Origin: Allobosea psychrotolerans
GTDB lineage: Bacteria > Pseudomonadota > Alphaproteobacteria > Rhizobiales > Beijerinckiaceae
Reading direction: 5' to 3'
Length of the DNA stretch: 64,000 nt
NCBI RefSeq assembly: GCF_002917105.1
Contig: NZ_PQFZ01000009.1
Coordinates: 62,001-126,000, forward strand
The position numbers and the translations under genes are program-made. The notes under the pieces are model-generated. The model saw only the letters and a list, made by a program, of their open reading frames with translations, searched no databases and had not been told where the DNA came from. The stretch's first letter is position 1; each line of letters starts with the position of its first letter. Below, in pieces: positions 22,073 to 29,982 of the stretch.

Positions 22073-22594
22073 TCACGGGTGGAGTTGCTTTCGGATCAGC
22101 ACCAGGGCTGCATCGTCGGGATAGCTCACCGCAACGAAGCCTTGCTCCCGCTCGAGCTCGATAGCCTCGTGATTCTGGCGGTTTTCCACTGACTCGAGCG
22201 TCTTGACGCCTTTCGCCTCGGCGTATTTGGAAACATGGCGAAGCAGTTCCCAGCCCACGCCCCTGTGCTTGTATTCGGCGCGGATCGAGATCGCCACCTC
22301 GCCTTTCTCCAAGGCCGGATCGCAGGCCAGCATGGCTGTGGCGATGATCGTCTTTCCGTCCTCGGCAAAGGCGAGGAAGTTCTCGGTCTGCCGATGGTCG
22401 ATATGCGTCATGGCGACGAGGCGATCATGGCTCACTTCGCGCACGCTGGCGAGAAACCGGAAGCGCAGGTCCTCCAGCGTGACATGGGTGAAGAACTCCG
22501 CCAAGCCCTGTTCGTCTTCAAGACGAGCCGGGCGCACGTGAAATGTTAAACCCGTTCGCGTGGTGATGTCGCAGCTCCAGTCAGCCGGCTTCAT
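22073..22594 (-). CDS. GNAT-family N-acetyltransferase
   Basis: A 173-residue acetyl-CoA-dependent acetyltransferase. The GNAT fold is indicated by FHVRPARLEDEQGLAEFF at the N-terminus, the central strand ATAMLACDP, the acetyl-CoA pyrophosphate loop YKHRGVGWELLRHVSKYAEAKG (an R-x-x-G-x-G/W variant), and the terminal LESVENRQNHEAIELEREQGF. The set resembles the acetyltransferase module found in protein-lysine acetyltransferases, but stands alone here. The frame opens with a GTG at 22609, but GAAGGAG lies seven bases before the ATG at 22594, which is preferred. The substrate is unknown. It converges on gyrB. Confidence 0.82.
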   Translation of the reverse strand: MKPADWSCDITTRTGLTFHVRPARLEDEQGLAEFFTHVTLEDLRFRFLASVREVSHDRLVAMTHIDHRQTENFLAFAEDGKTIIATAMLACDPALEKGEVAISIRAEYKHRGVGWELLRHVSKYAEAKGVKTLESVENRQNHEAIELEREQGFVAVSYPDDAALVLIRKQLHP

Positions 22595-23175
22595 GTCTTT
22601 CTCCTTCACGGGCGCCCGAGCGCTTCCTGTGCATCACGAATCCAGCCGATCTTGGCGACAAGTAATCAGCCATGTCCGGCCGGTCCTGCCGAGCGCACGG
22701 TCTTGAACCTTCGTGCAAGAATATTGTAATCGGCCTGAGTTTGGATTGAGCGAGATCAACCCGGGTAGCGGCCATATATTCGAAATGGCTGTGTTTTGGC
22801 GCGCAAGCTCGGGTCTAATTCAATTCCACTGCAGACAGGCGGTGATCTGGCGCTGTTTCCCGGCAGTGGTCCGCGCCCAAAAAGAGGCTGCCGAAGGCTG
22901 CTGTCCTCGTAAGCCCCCGGCGCAGGAGCCAACTGCCCGCGCTCGCCGAGCGCATGAGAGCGCAGGCGGCCAGCTATCCGCTGGTCACATATGGGACGGT
23001 AAAGGGGTGCGTCAGACTTTTTCGACGTCATTCGATTGAGGCACTGATCCGTGTTGGCGGGTCAGTGATGCGCAGGCCGATGGGCTGCCGAGCCCAACGG
23101 CGAATCGAGCGAACTTTGAAAGGGAGAGTCTGGTTTACCGGCTGCTTCTCATGGCGAGGCAGAGGCGATCCCGTT
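22595..23175. other. 580-bp gap with no recognised gene
   Basis: Short frames on both strands encode Arg- and Pro-rich peptides without recognisable motifs. The segment 22700-22800 is AT-richer than its surroundings and would suit the promoter of the minus-strand acetyltransferase gene. A 25-base stretch at 22782-22806 matches 21 of 25 positions of 10962-10986 in the dnaA leader. No tRNA, terminator or insertion sequence was seen. Confidence 0.5.
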
Positions 23176-23958
23176 TCAGCTGCGCGCGCCGGGCGGGCGC
23201 TCGAACTGCTCGCAGAGCGCTTCGCTCGCCCGGACCAGCATCGCCGCATCGACGCCCACGGCCGTGAAGGTGGTGCCGAGCTCGATGCAGCGTGCGGCGA
23301 AGGCGTTGTCGGGCGTCAGGATGCCGGCGGGCTTGCCGCAGGCCCTGATACGGCCGATCGCCTTCTCGATCACTGCCTTGACCTCCGGATGGCCGGGCTG
23401 GCCGACATGGCCGAGGCTCGCCGCCAGATCGGCAGGGCCGATGAAGACGCCGTCGACGCCATCGACCGAGGCGATCGCCTCCAATTGGTCGAGCGCCTCG
23501 CCGGTCTCGATCTGCACGAGCAGGCAGAGCTCTTCATGGGCGCGCCGGCCGTAATCCACGACGCGGCCGAAGCGGGTTGCCCGCGTCACGCCCGAGACGC
23601 CCCTGATGCCGTCGGGCGGGTAGCGCATCGCCGAGACCGCGGCCCGCGCCTCCTCGGCGTTCTGGACATAAGGGATCAGCAGGGTCTGCGCGCCGAAATC
23701 GAGCAAGCGCTTGATCAGCACCGCGTCGTTGCTGGCAGGGCGCACCACCGCCGAGACCGGATAGGGCGCGACCGCCTGAAGCTGCGCCAGCACAGTCAGC
23801 GGATCGCCGGGTGAATGCTCGGTGTCGAGCAGGAGCCAGTCGAAGCCGGAACCCGCGACCGCCTCGGCGGCATAGCTGCCGGGCAGGCTGCACCACAAGC
23901 CGATCTGCGAGCGGCCCTGGTTCAGGGCGCGCTTGAAGAGATTGGGCGGGAGTTCCAT
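23176..23958 (-). CDS. hpaI: HpcH/HpaI-family aldolase (4-hydroxy-2-oxoheptanedioate aldolase-like)
   Basis: A class II pyruvate aldolase of 260 residues in the HpcH/HpaI family, which cleaves 4-hydroxy-2-oxo acids to pyruvate plus an aldehyde. Key motifs: [30 protein letters not shown] near the N-terminus, the metal-binding Glu in [10 protein letters not shown] and Asp in [14 protein letters not shown], and [13 protein letters not shown] near the end. A TTG could start the frame at 23970, but ATG 23958 has GAGG six bases upstream. It is the last gene of a minus-strand operon, eight bases after the HpaH-like hydratase. Homoprotocatechuate meta-cleavage is the textbook pathway, yet its other genes are absent. 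Confidence 0.88.
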   Translation of the reverse strand: MELPPNLFKRALNQGRSQIGLWCSLPGSYAAEAVAGSGFDWLLLDTEHSPGDPLTVLAQLQAVAPYPVSAVVRPASNDAVLIKRLLDFGAQTLLIPYVQNAEEARAAVSAMRYPPDGIRGVSGVTRATRFGRVVDYGRRAHEELCLLVQIETGEALDQLEAIASVDGVDGVFIGPADLAASLGHVGQPGHPEVKAVIEKAIGRIRACGKPAGILTPDNAFAARCIELGTTFTAVGVDAAMLVRASEALCEQFERPPGARS

Positions 23959-23966
23959 GGCGAACC

Positions 23967-24749
23967 TCAACTGAACGAGACGCCGATGGCGCCGAGCGGA
24001 CCGTAATCGGCCTGGATGACGTCGCCGGCGGCAATGTCGACCGGCCGGGTGAAGGAGCCGGCGAGCACGATCTCGCCTTTCCTCAGCCCCGTTCCGACAG
24101 CGTGCAATTTGTCGACGAGCCAGGCAATCCCGGCGGCAGGGTGGCCCATGATCGCGGCCGAGACGCCGGATTCCTCGATGATGCCGTTCTTCGACAGCGT
24201 CGCGCCGACCCAGCGGATATCGACATCCATCGGGCGGATCGGCCGTCCACCGACCACGATCGCCCCGAAGGCGGCATTGTCGGCGATGGTGTCGGTGATC
24301 GCGCGCGGAACCTCGGTGCGGTAATCGATGATCTCGAGCGCCGGCAGCACCATCTCGGTCGCGCGCATGACGTCGTAGATGCGCGCGCCCGGGCCTTCCA
24401 GGTCCTGCCCCATGACGAAGGCGAGTTCGACTTCCAGGCGCGGCTTGATGAAGTCGCTCGCCTTGATCCGGGCGCCGTCATTGTAGAGCGCGTCGTCGAG
24501 GATGCAGCCATAATCCGGCTCGGTCATCTTCGACGCCATCTGCATGGCGCGCGAGGTCAGGCCGATCTTGTGGCCGACCATGCGGGCGCCATTGGCAATC
24601 CGCGCCTGCGCCCAGAGACCCTGGATGCGGTAGGCGTCCTCGATCTCGATGCCGGGATAGGTCTTGCTGAGCTGGGGGATCGCCTGGCGCGTGCACTCCG
24701 CCTGGAGCAATGCGTCCGCGCCCTGCTGGCGCTCACCTTCGGTCAGCAT
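23967..24749 (-). CDS. hpaH: HpaH-like 2-oxo-hept-4-ene-1,7-dioate hydratase
   Basis: A 260-residue hydratase of the fumarylacetoacetate-hydrolase-like family that adds water to 2-hydroxy-dienoic acids in meta-cleavage routes. Matching features: [36 protein letters not shown], metal-ligand region [18 protein letters not shown] and [16 protein letters not shown], and a C-terminal [19 protein letters not shown] segment. All agree with HpaH/MhpD-type enzymes. It lies 68 bp downstream of the intradiol dioxygenase gene and eight bases upstream of the aldolase gene, so the hydratase and aldolase probably act consecutively, as HpaH and HpaI do. Confidence 0.88.
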   Translation of the reverse strand: MLTEGERQQGADALLQAECTRQAIPQLSKTYPGIEIEDAYRIQGLWAQARIANGARMVGHKIGLTSRAMQMASKMTEPDYGCILDDALYNDGARIKASDFIKPRLEVELAFVMGQDLEGPGARIYDVMRATEMVLPALEIIDYRTEVPRAITDTIADNAAFGAIVVGGRPIRPMDVDIRWVGATLSKNGIIEESGVSAAIMGHPAAGIAWLVDKLHAVGTGLRKGEIVLAGSFTRPVDIAAGDVIQADYGPLGAIGVSFS

Positions 24750-24817
24750 GATGGTCTCCTGTGCGGCTCGTCGGGCTGGCTTGTCGGGCTGGCTTGCGGA
24801 ATGAAGCGGCGGGTTCG

Positions 24818-25711
24818 CTACTTGATCGGCGGGCGCGGCAGCACGGTTTCGCCGGGCTCCATCACATAGGTGTAATCCAGCGCGTACCAGGGCGTGGCGA
24901 TGCCGGCATCGGACGGGTGGGGCTCGTCATGGCGGACATAGTCGCCGAGCAAGGCCCTGGTGACGCCGAACTGAACGTCCGTGTCGATATGCGGATCCTT
25001 GGGGTCGTAGACCTGCGAGATCAGCACCTTGAAGCCCGGCTTGACGATCAGCGCATGCAGATGCGCCGGGCGATAGGGATGCCGGTCCTGCGCCGCCAGC
25101 AGCCGGCCGACGACGCCGTCGGTCGGGATCGGATAACCGACCATCTTCACGGTTCTGAACCAGAAGCGGCCATCCGCATCGGTGGTGAATTTGCCGCGCA
25201 GGTTCATCTCGGCCTGTTCGGGATCCTGATTCTCGTAAAGCCCGACCGGCGAGGCGTGCCAGACATCGACCTCGGCGCCAGCGATGGGTGCGCCGGCCTG
25301 GTCGACGACGCGGGCCGTCACCAGCAGCGGATCGCCTGGCGTATCCGAGCGGATGATCGTGCCGCCATTCGCGACACGCGGCGCGTTCAACCGCCAGAAC
25401 GGGCCGAGCAGCGATTGCGAGGTTTCGGTGTTGCCGCCATCGCCATTGTTGAGCAGGCAGACCAGGGAGGAGACGCCGAGCGAGCCGGCCATCAGCACCA
25501 TCTCGTTATGGCTGTCGCTGGCGAGCTTGCCGATCTCGTTCAGGAGCGCGGTCGCTTCGCGAAACTCGACTTCGGTCAGGCGCACGTCGCGGATGAAGGC
25601 ATGGAGATGGGTCACGAGCGAGGCCAGGATTTCGCGCTGCCGCGGGTCTTTCGTGCGCGCCATCACCGCCAGCGCATCGCGCGTCACATCGTGGTGGTTC
25701 TCGATGATCAT
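24818..25711 (-). CDS. Intradiol ring-cleavage dioxygenase (hydroxyquinol/catechol 1,2-dioxygenase type)
   Basis: A non-haem Fe(III) dioxygenase of 297 residues that cleaves a catechol-type ring between the two hydroxyl carbons. It has the N-terminal helical dioxygenase domain (about residues 15-95, with EFREATALLNEIGKLASD) and the catalytic beta-sandwich: LLGPFWR, AEVDVWHASPVGLYENQD, and RPAHLHALIVKPGF. All four iron ligands are visible: Tyr in GLYENQ, Tyr in GYPIPTDG, and the two His of AHLHA. The start at 25711 has AAGGAGG five bases upstream; the frame itself opens at 25738. It is the first gene of the minus-strand operon with HpaH- and HpaI-like genes. Whether the substrate is hydroxyquinol, catechol or another diol is not decided. 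Confidence 0.88.
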   Translation of the reverse strand: MIIENHHDVTRDALAVMARTKDPRQREILASLVTHLHAFIRDVRLTEVEFREATALLNEIGKLASDSHNEMVLMAGSLGVSSLVCLLNNGDGGNTETSQSLLGPFWRLNAPRVANGGTIIRSDTPGDPLLVTARVVDQAGAPIAGAEVDVWHASPVGLYENQDPEQAEMNLRGKFTTDADGRFWFRTVKMVGYPIPTDGVVGRLLAAQDRHPYRPAHLHALIVKPGFKVLISQVYDPKDPHIDTDVQFGVTRALLGDYVRHDEPHPSDAGIATPWYALDYTYVMEPGETVLPRPPIK

Positions 25712-25742
25712 GGCGTCCTCCTTGCGCGCCTCCATCAATTAA

Positions 25743-25759
25743 AATCGATTATCTGTCAA
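25743..25759 (-). promoter_or_regulatory. Candidate promoter and operator of the dioxygenase operon
   Basis: On the minus strand TTGACA (25759 to 25754) is followed three bases later by AATCGATT (25750 to 25743), 32 bp before the dioxygenase start codon. The same TTGACA plus AATCGATT arrangement occurs facing the other way at 25915-25937, which suggests one regulator, probably the adjacent GntR protein, controls both directions. No convincing -10 hexamer was found. Confidence 0.5.
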
Positions 25760-25914
25760 CTCGAAAGACCCGAGCGGGAGTTGCGGAGCTCGTGCCCGCC
25801 AGGTGCACCTCGTCAGGTTTTCGGATAAATGGTTTATTTCATACGCCAATTTCGATCGCCTTGCCGCTTTCCGATGACACGGATCGCATCTCCTGGCTTT
25901 TCAGGGTTCAGAAT

Positions 25915-25943
25915 TTGACATTAATAATCGATTATTATAGCTA
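25915..25943 (+). promoter_or_regulatory. Candidate promoter of gntR gene overlapped by a 16-bp palindrome
   Basis: A perfect TTGACA at 25915-25920 is followed by the perfect palindrome TAATAATCGATTATTA (25922-25937), then TATAGC at 25936-25941 (15-bp spacer) or TAGCTA at 25938-25943 (17-bp spacer) as the -10. The palindrome fills the spacer, so a bound protein would block RNA polymerase. It lies 49 bp before the GntR start codon; autoregulation is inferred. Confidence 0.55.
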
Positions 25944-25985
25944 TCGGCGATGGCTGAACCGGCATGGCCGAGAGGGGGTGGCAGC

Positions 25986-26774
25986 ATGAGTTTTGTCGCC
26001 GATGAGTTGGCCGATGCATTGGCGTCGAGGGCAGGATTTGCCAGAGGTGGGAGTTCCGCCTCCGAGGAACCCGCATCCATGCCCGGCTCACCGACCCATG
26101 GTTCAAGCGAGAGCAAGAACACGAAGGCATCGCGTCTGGTCGACCGGCTGCGCGAGGCGATCTTGTCGGGCGAGCTGCGCCCCGGAACCAAGATCAATCT
26201 CGACGCGGTCCGGCGTGAACTCGATGTCTCGCTGAGCCCATTGCGCGAGGCGCTGGCTCGCTTGATCGCGGTCGGCCTCGTCGAACTGCACGACAACAAG
26301 GGCTATTCGGTCGCGCCGGTTTCATTGAGCAATCTGGCGGAGATCACTCGGCTACGGGTCGAGTTCGAGAGCCTCGCGCTCTCCTCGGCCATCGCCCATG
26401 GCGATCTCAGCTGGGAGAGCGATGTCATGCGCGCGCTCCATCGCCTCAACCGCACCGAGCGGGTCGCAGGCGACCCGGCGACGCTGGAAGCCTGGGAACA
26501 CGCCCATCGCGACTTCCACATGACGCTGATCGCGGGCTGCGGCATGCCGCTGCTGCTGAATTTCTGCGCCATGCTGCATAATCTGAACGATCGCTATCGC
26601 AGGGTTTTTCTGGTGGCGCAGGGTGGCGATCGCAATGTCGCCGCCGAACACAGCGAGATCGCGCAGGGCGCGGTGGCGCGCGACGGGAGTTACGCCTGCG
26701 AGAAGCTGCGCGAGCATATCCTGCGCACCGGCACCAATCTGCGCGCCCGCCTGTCCGACCAGCTTCAGCCCTGA
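25986..26774 (+). CDS. GntR-family transcriptional regulator (FadR/FCD subfamily)
   Basis: A 262-residue regulator with an N-terminal extension of about 45 low-complexity residues, a winged helix-turn-helix (SRLVDRLREAILSGELRPG followed by LDAVRRELDVSLSPLREAL and GLVELHDNKGYSVAPVS) and a C-terminal FCD ligand-binding domain (ITRLRVEFESLALSSAI; EAWEHAHRDFHMTLIAGCG; the helix with CEKLREHI). FCD domains bind organic acids, often with a metal ion. The frame opens at 25950, but GAGAGGGGG seven bases before the ATG at 25986 decides the start. It diverges from the dioxygenase operon and precedes a TIM-barrel gene by 21 bp. Confidence 0.88.
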   Translation: MSFVADELADALASRAGFARGGSSASEEPASMPGSPTHGSSESKNTKASRLVDRLREAILSGELRPGTKINLDAVRRELDVSLSPLREALARLIAVGLVELHDNKGYSVAPVSLSNLAEITRLRVEFESLALSSAIAHGDLSWESDVMRALHRLNRTERVAGDPATLEAWEHAHRDFHMTLIAGCGMPLLLNFCAMLHNLNDRYRRVFLVAQGGDRNVAAEHSEIAQGAVARDGSYACEKLREHILRTGTNLRARLSDQLQP

Positions 26775-26795
26775 ACCGAGAGGGGCGCTATCCTC

Positions 26796-27629
26796 ATGCA
26801 GCTGACATCCGCTTCGCCGCCAGCGCTCGGGATCGCGCATTTCACCACGATCGATGCCGCGCCGCTCGATTTCGTCGCTCTTGCCGCGAAGATCGGCTAC
26901 GCCACGGTGGGTTTGCGGCTCCACCCGGCTTTCCCGGGCGCCCCGTTCTACGAGATCCGGCCGGGCAGCGCGCTGATGGCCTCGATGCGGGCTTTGCTCG
27001 CGAATACGGGCCTGCGCGTCCACGATATCGAATTCGTCGTCATCGACGGCAGCTTCTCGCCGGCCGGTCTGGCGCAGGTTCTCGAAAGCGCGGCCGAACT
27101 CGGAGCGAAGCGGCTGAGCGTCTGCGGTGACGATCCCGAGCATGGCCGGCTTGTCGCCAATTTCGCCGCGCTCTGCGATCTGGCGGCCGGCTTCGGCCTG
27201 GGCGTCGATCTTGAAAACATGCCCTGGCGGCACGTGGCAAGCATACAGGATGCAGTGCGGGTCGTGCTGGAGGCAGAACGCGCCAATGGCGGCGTGCTCG
27301 TCGATGCGCTGCATCTCGCGCGCGGCGGCGGGAGTCCGGCCGATCTGCGGGACATGCCGCGACAGCTCATCAGGAGCGCCCAGCTTTGCGATGCAGCCGC
27401 CGGGCGGCCCGCATCGGTCGAGGCGATCATCCAGGAGGCGCGCGGCGGGCGGTTATTGCCGGGGCAAGGCGTCCTGCCCTTGCAGACTCTGCTGGCCGAG
27501 CTCCCGGCCGACGCGGTGCTCTCGGTCGAGGTGCCCAATCACGGCGCCCCGGCGCAGGAGCATGCACAGGCCGTCTTCGACGCAGCGATGACGGTGATGG
27601 CGGTCCGCGATCTGCCTGGATCGGCCTGA
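26796..27629 (+). CDS. Xylose isomerase-like TIM-barrel enzyme (possible 3-dehydroshikimate dehydratase or sugar isomerase)
   Basis: A 277-residue protein of the AP-endonuclease-2/xylose isomerase-like TIM-barrel superfamily. The metal-binding pattern can be read: Glu in GVDLENMPWR, Asp and His in LVDALHLARGG, Gln in SAQLCDA and Glu in LSVEVPNHG. This Glu/Asp-His/Gln/Glu set is the one described for bacterial 3-dehydroshikimate dehydratases (QuiC/AsbF type) but is also shared by sugar isomerases and epimerases, so specificity is open. GAGAGGGG lies ten bases before the ATG. It is the second gene of a gntR-led operon facing a ring-cleavage operon, which makes an aromatic-precursor role attractive. 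It converges on the tetR gene. Confidence 0.75.
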   Translation: MQLTSASPPALGIAHFTTIDAAPLDFVALAAKIGYATVGLRLHPAFPGAPFYEIRPGSALMASMRALLANTGLRVHDIEFVVIDGSFSPAGLAQVLESAAELGAKRLSVCGDDPEHGRLVANFAALCDLAAGFGLGVDLENMPWRHVASIQDAVRVVLEAERANGGVLVDALHLARGGGSPADLRDMPRQLIRSAQLCDAAAGRPASVEAIIQEARGGRLLPGQGVLPLQTLLAELPADAVLSVEVPNHGAPAQEHAQAVFDAAMTVMAVRDLPGSA

Positions 27630-27660
27630 GGCGATGACACAGGCGCCAGATCACGTCCCA

Positions 27661-28332
27661 TCAGCGGCAGACCATCCGCAGCACGGTCTCGATGGCGCTT
27701 CGGCGACGGCGCTCGCGCGCCGCGGGGGCCGCCATGTCGTGGCCGAAGACCTGGCGGATGCTGGCCTGGTTCGAGACGTTGTAGAAGCTCAGCGCGCTGA
27801 TCGTCAGGTGGATGTCGATCGGGTCGAGCCCCTCCCGGAACACGCCTTCCGCCAGCCCGCGCTCATAGACCTCGCGGATCATGTCGATCGCCGAGAGGTT
27901 CAGCACGCTGATCTTGGTGGAGGTCGCGAGATGGCGGGCGTGGTGGATATTCTCGATCATGACAAGGCGGACAAAATCCGGATTGTCGGCGTGGTAGTCG
28001 AAGGTGAAGCCCGTCAGCGTGGCGATCGCCTCGCGCGGCGGCAGGGCCGCGAGATCCAGGCTGCGCTCGAAGGTGCGGATGCGGGCATAGGCCTCCTCCA
28101 GCACGGCCCGGTAGAGACCCTCCTTGTCGCCGAAATAGTAGTAGATCATCCGCTTGCTGTTGGAGGTCTTGGCCGCGATCTCGTCGACGCGAGCGCCGCT
28201 GAGGCCGTTCTCCACGAATTCGGCGCGCGCCACCGCGAGGATGTCGCGGCGCACGCCTTCGGGATCCTGCGTCCAGCTCGCCGATTTGCGGCGCTTCGCC
28301 GGCACGGGCGGGGCGGTCACCATCCGATTCAT
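27661..28332 (-). CDS. TetR/AcrR-family transcriptional regulator
   Basis: A 223-residue one-component repressor. The N-terminal HTH is plain: DILAVARAEFVENGLSGARV, then DEIAAKTSNSKRMIYYYFGDKEGLY (helix-turn-helix at about residues 45-67). A C-terminal helical ligand domain follows with GFTFDYHADNPDFVRLVMIENIHHARHL, similar to regulators of the RutR/YcdC type with a TetR_C domain. The frame is open to 28494, but the ATG at 28332, seven bases after GGAACG, gives a normal TetR length; 28323 is an alternative. It diverges from the ABC-transporter/aroQ operon, with a 7-bp inverted repeat in the gap that is a likely operator. Confidence 0.88.
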   Translation of the reverse strand: MNRMVTAPPVPAKRRKSASWTQDPEGVRRDILAVARAEFVENGLSGARVDEIAAKTSNSKRMIYYYFGDKEGLYRAVLEEAYARIRTFERSLDLAALPPREAIATLTGFTFDYHADNPDFVRLVMIENIHHARHLATSTKISVLNLSAIDMIREVYERGLAEGVFREGLDPIDIHLTISALSFYNVSNQASIRQVFGHDMAAPAARERRRRSAIETVLRMVCR

Positions 28333-28407
28333 CTCGCAACGTTCCAAACCGGTCGCGACCCTAGCGCGCTGCGCGCGGCTGTAAATGGACCAGGCGGTTA
28401 ATTTTGC

Positions 28408-28437
28408 TTGACCAATTGAACTATCCCGTACAATTGG
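28408..28437 (+). promoter_or_regulatory. Candidate TetR operator and promoter between tetR and the ABC operon
   Basis: A perfect inverted repeat CCAATTG (28412-28418) and CAATTGG (28431-28437), 12-base spacer, overlaps a possible promoter for the rightward operon: TTGACC at 28408-28413 and TACAAT at 28429-28434 (15-bp spacer). The position, 80 bp before tetR and 147 bp before the first permease gene, suits repression in both directions. Confidence 0.5.
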
Positions 28438-28583
28438 AATCGCGGATTGCTGCCAGGCAGGGCGCGCGCCATGCGCGCCGAGCTTTAGACACACGCCAAG
28501 GCTCCCGATCAGAGGCGCCGGACATGACGATATAGTGCTCGGACCGACCCGTTCAGAAGGTTGGCCGCTCCAGGGAAAACGCC

Positions 28584-29252
28584 GTGAACTACACGCTCGA
28601 CTTCTTGCCCGTCATCGACGGGCTGCCCAGCTTGCTGGCGGCCTGTCTCGGCACGCTCGGATTGGCCCTGGGCGGCATGATCCTCGCGATCATCATCGGG
28701 GTCGGCGGCGTGATGCTGCGCGATTCCGGCATCAGGCAGGTGCGCTGGCTCGTCATCGCCTTCGTCGAGCTGATCCGCAACACGCCCTTCCTGGTCCAGA
28801 TCTATTTCATCTATTTCGCCCTGCCGCTCGCCGGCATCCGGCTCGATCCGACGCCGACGGCGATCATCGCGCTCGGCATCAATGGCGGCGCCTATGCGAT
28901 CGAGATCATCCGCGGCGGCGTGCAATCGATCGGCAAGGGCCAGATCGAGGCCGGCCTCGCGCTCGGCCTGCACAAGACCCAGGTCTTCCGCCTCATCGTG
29001 CTGAAGCCGGCGCTGCGCGCGATCTACCCCTCGCTCACCAGCCAGTTCATCCTGCTCACCCTGACCACGAGCGTGGCCTCGGCGATCGCGGCCTATGAAC
29101 TGACCTCGGTCGCCCAGAGGATCGAATCCGACAGCTTCCGCAGCTTCGAGGTCTATGGCGCGGTGACGCTGTTCTACCTCGTCATGTCCTGGCTCTTGAT
29201 GCGGATCTTCGGGCTGATCCAGTCGCGCTATCTCAGCTATCCGGTCAAGTGA
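28584..29252 (+). CDS. Amino acid-type ABC transporter permease (HisM/GlnP family), first
   Basis: An inner-membrane permease of 222 residues with about five hydrophobic helices. It has the family motif VELIRNTPFLVQIYFIYFALP and the coupling-helix EAA signature near GQIEAGLALGLHKTQVFRLIVLKPALR, which contacts the ATPase. The start is GTG 28584 with AGGGA eight bases upstream. It is the first gene of a seven-gene run that continues through a second permease, a binding protein and an ATPase, so it forms one half of a heterodimeric channel of the polar-amino-acid uptake family. Substrate assignment depends on context, not on the permease. Confidence 0.92.
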   Translation: MNYTLDFLPVIDGLPSLLAACLGTLGLALGGMILAIIIGVGGVMLRDSGIRQVRWLVIAFVELIRNTPFLVQIYFIYFALPLAGIRLDPTPTAIIALGINGGAYAIEIIRGGVQSIGKGQIEAGLALGLHKTQVFRLIVLKPALRAIYPSLTSQFILLTLTTSVASAIAAYELTSVAQRIESDSFRSFEVYGAVTLFYLVMSWLLMRIFGLIQSRYLSYPVK

Positions 29253-29263
29253 GGGAGGGCGTC

Positions 29264-29905
29264 ATGGGTCTCAACGAATTCCTCTTCCTCCTCGCCGGCT
29301 TGAAATGGACGCTGGCCCTGTCGGCCATCGGCTTCGTCGGCGGCGGCGTTGCCGGCCTCGTCGTCGCGCTGGCGCGGACCTCCGGCATCGCCCCGCTGGA
29401 GCGCGTCGCAGCGAGCTATATCGGCCTGTTCCAGGGCACGCCGCTCCTGATGCAGCTTTTCGTGGTCTACTACGGGCTGGCGCTTGTCGGGCTGAAGCTC
29501 GACGCCTGGGTCGCGGTCGCGATCGGCTTCACGCTGCATGCCAGCGCCTATCTCGGCGAGATCTGGCGCGGCTCGATCGAGGCGGTGCCGCGCGGCCAGA
29601 CCGAGGCCGCCAAGGCATTGAGCCTGAACTACGTCTCGCGGATGAAGGACGTCATCCTGCCGCAGGCGATCCGCATCTCGCTGCCGGCGACGATCGGCTT
29701 CCTGGTGCAACTGATCAAGGGCACCTCGCTGGCGGCCATCGTCGGCTTCACCGAATTGGCGCGTGCCGGCAGCATCGTCTCGAACCAGATTTTCCAGCCC
29801 CTGCTCGTCTTCGGCATCGTCGGGGCTCTCTACTTCGCCATGTGCTGGCCGCTGTCGCTCTACGGCGCCTGGCTCGAACGCCGCCTCGCCACGGCCACGC
29901 GGTGA
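29264..29905 (+). CDS. Amino acid-type ABC transporter permease, second
   Basis: A 213-residue partner permease. The family motif appears as YIGLFQGTPLLMQLFVVYYG and the EAA loop as GQTEAAKALSLNYVSRMKDVILPQAIR, with KGTSLAAIVGFTELAR before the last helices. The reading frame opens at 29249, but GGGAGG precedes the ATG at 29264, so that start is used; it lies 11 bases after the previous stop. With the first permease it forms the membrane channel. Normal length for the family. Confidence 0.92.
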   Translation: MGLNEFLFLLAGLKWTLALSAIGFVGGGVAGLVVALARTSGIAPLERVAASYIGLFQGTPLLMQLFVVYYGLALVGLKLDAWVAVAIGFTLHASAYLGEIWRGSIEAVPRGQTEAAKALSLNYVSRMKDVILPQAIRISLPATIGFLVQLIKGTSLAAIVGFTELARAGSIVSNQIFQPLLVFGIVGALYFAMCWPLSLYGAWLERRLATATR

Positions 29906-29982
29906 AGGGGGCCGGCACAACGCTCCACCACGCCTGACTCAAGATGCCTACCCCACAAGAAGCCAACCCAGGGAGAGAGACC

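Noticed and set aside
22713..23039. 108-codon plus-strand frame in the gap before the HpaI gene
   Set aside because: No recognisable motif, no ribosome site, and the composition is typical of non-coding GC-rich DNA.
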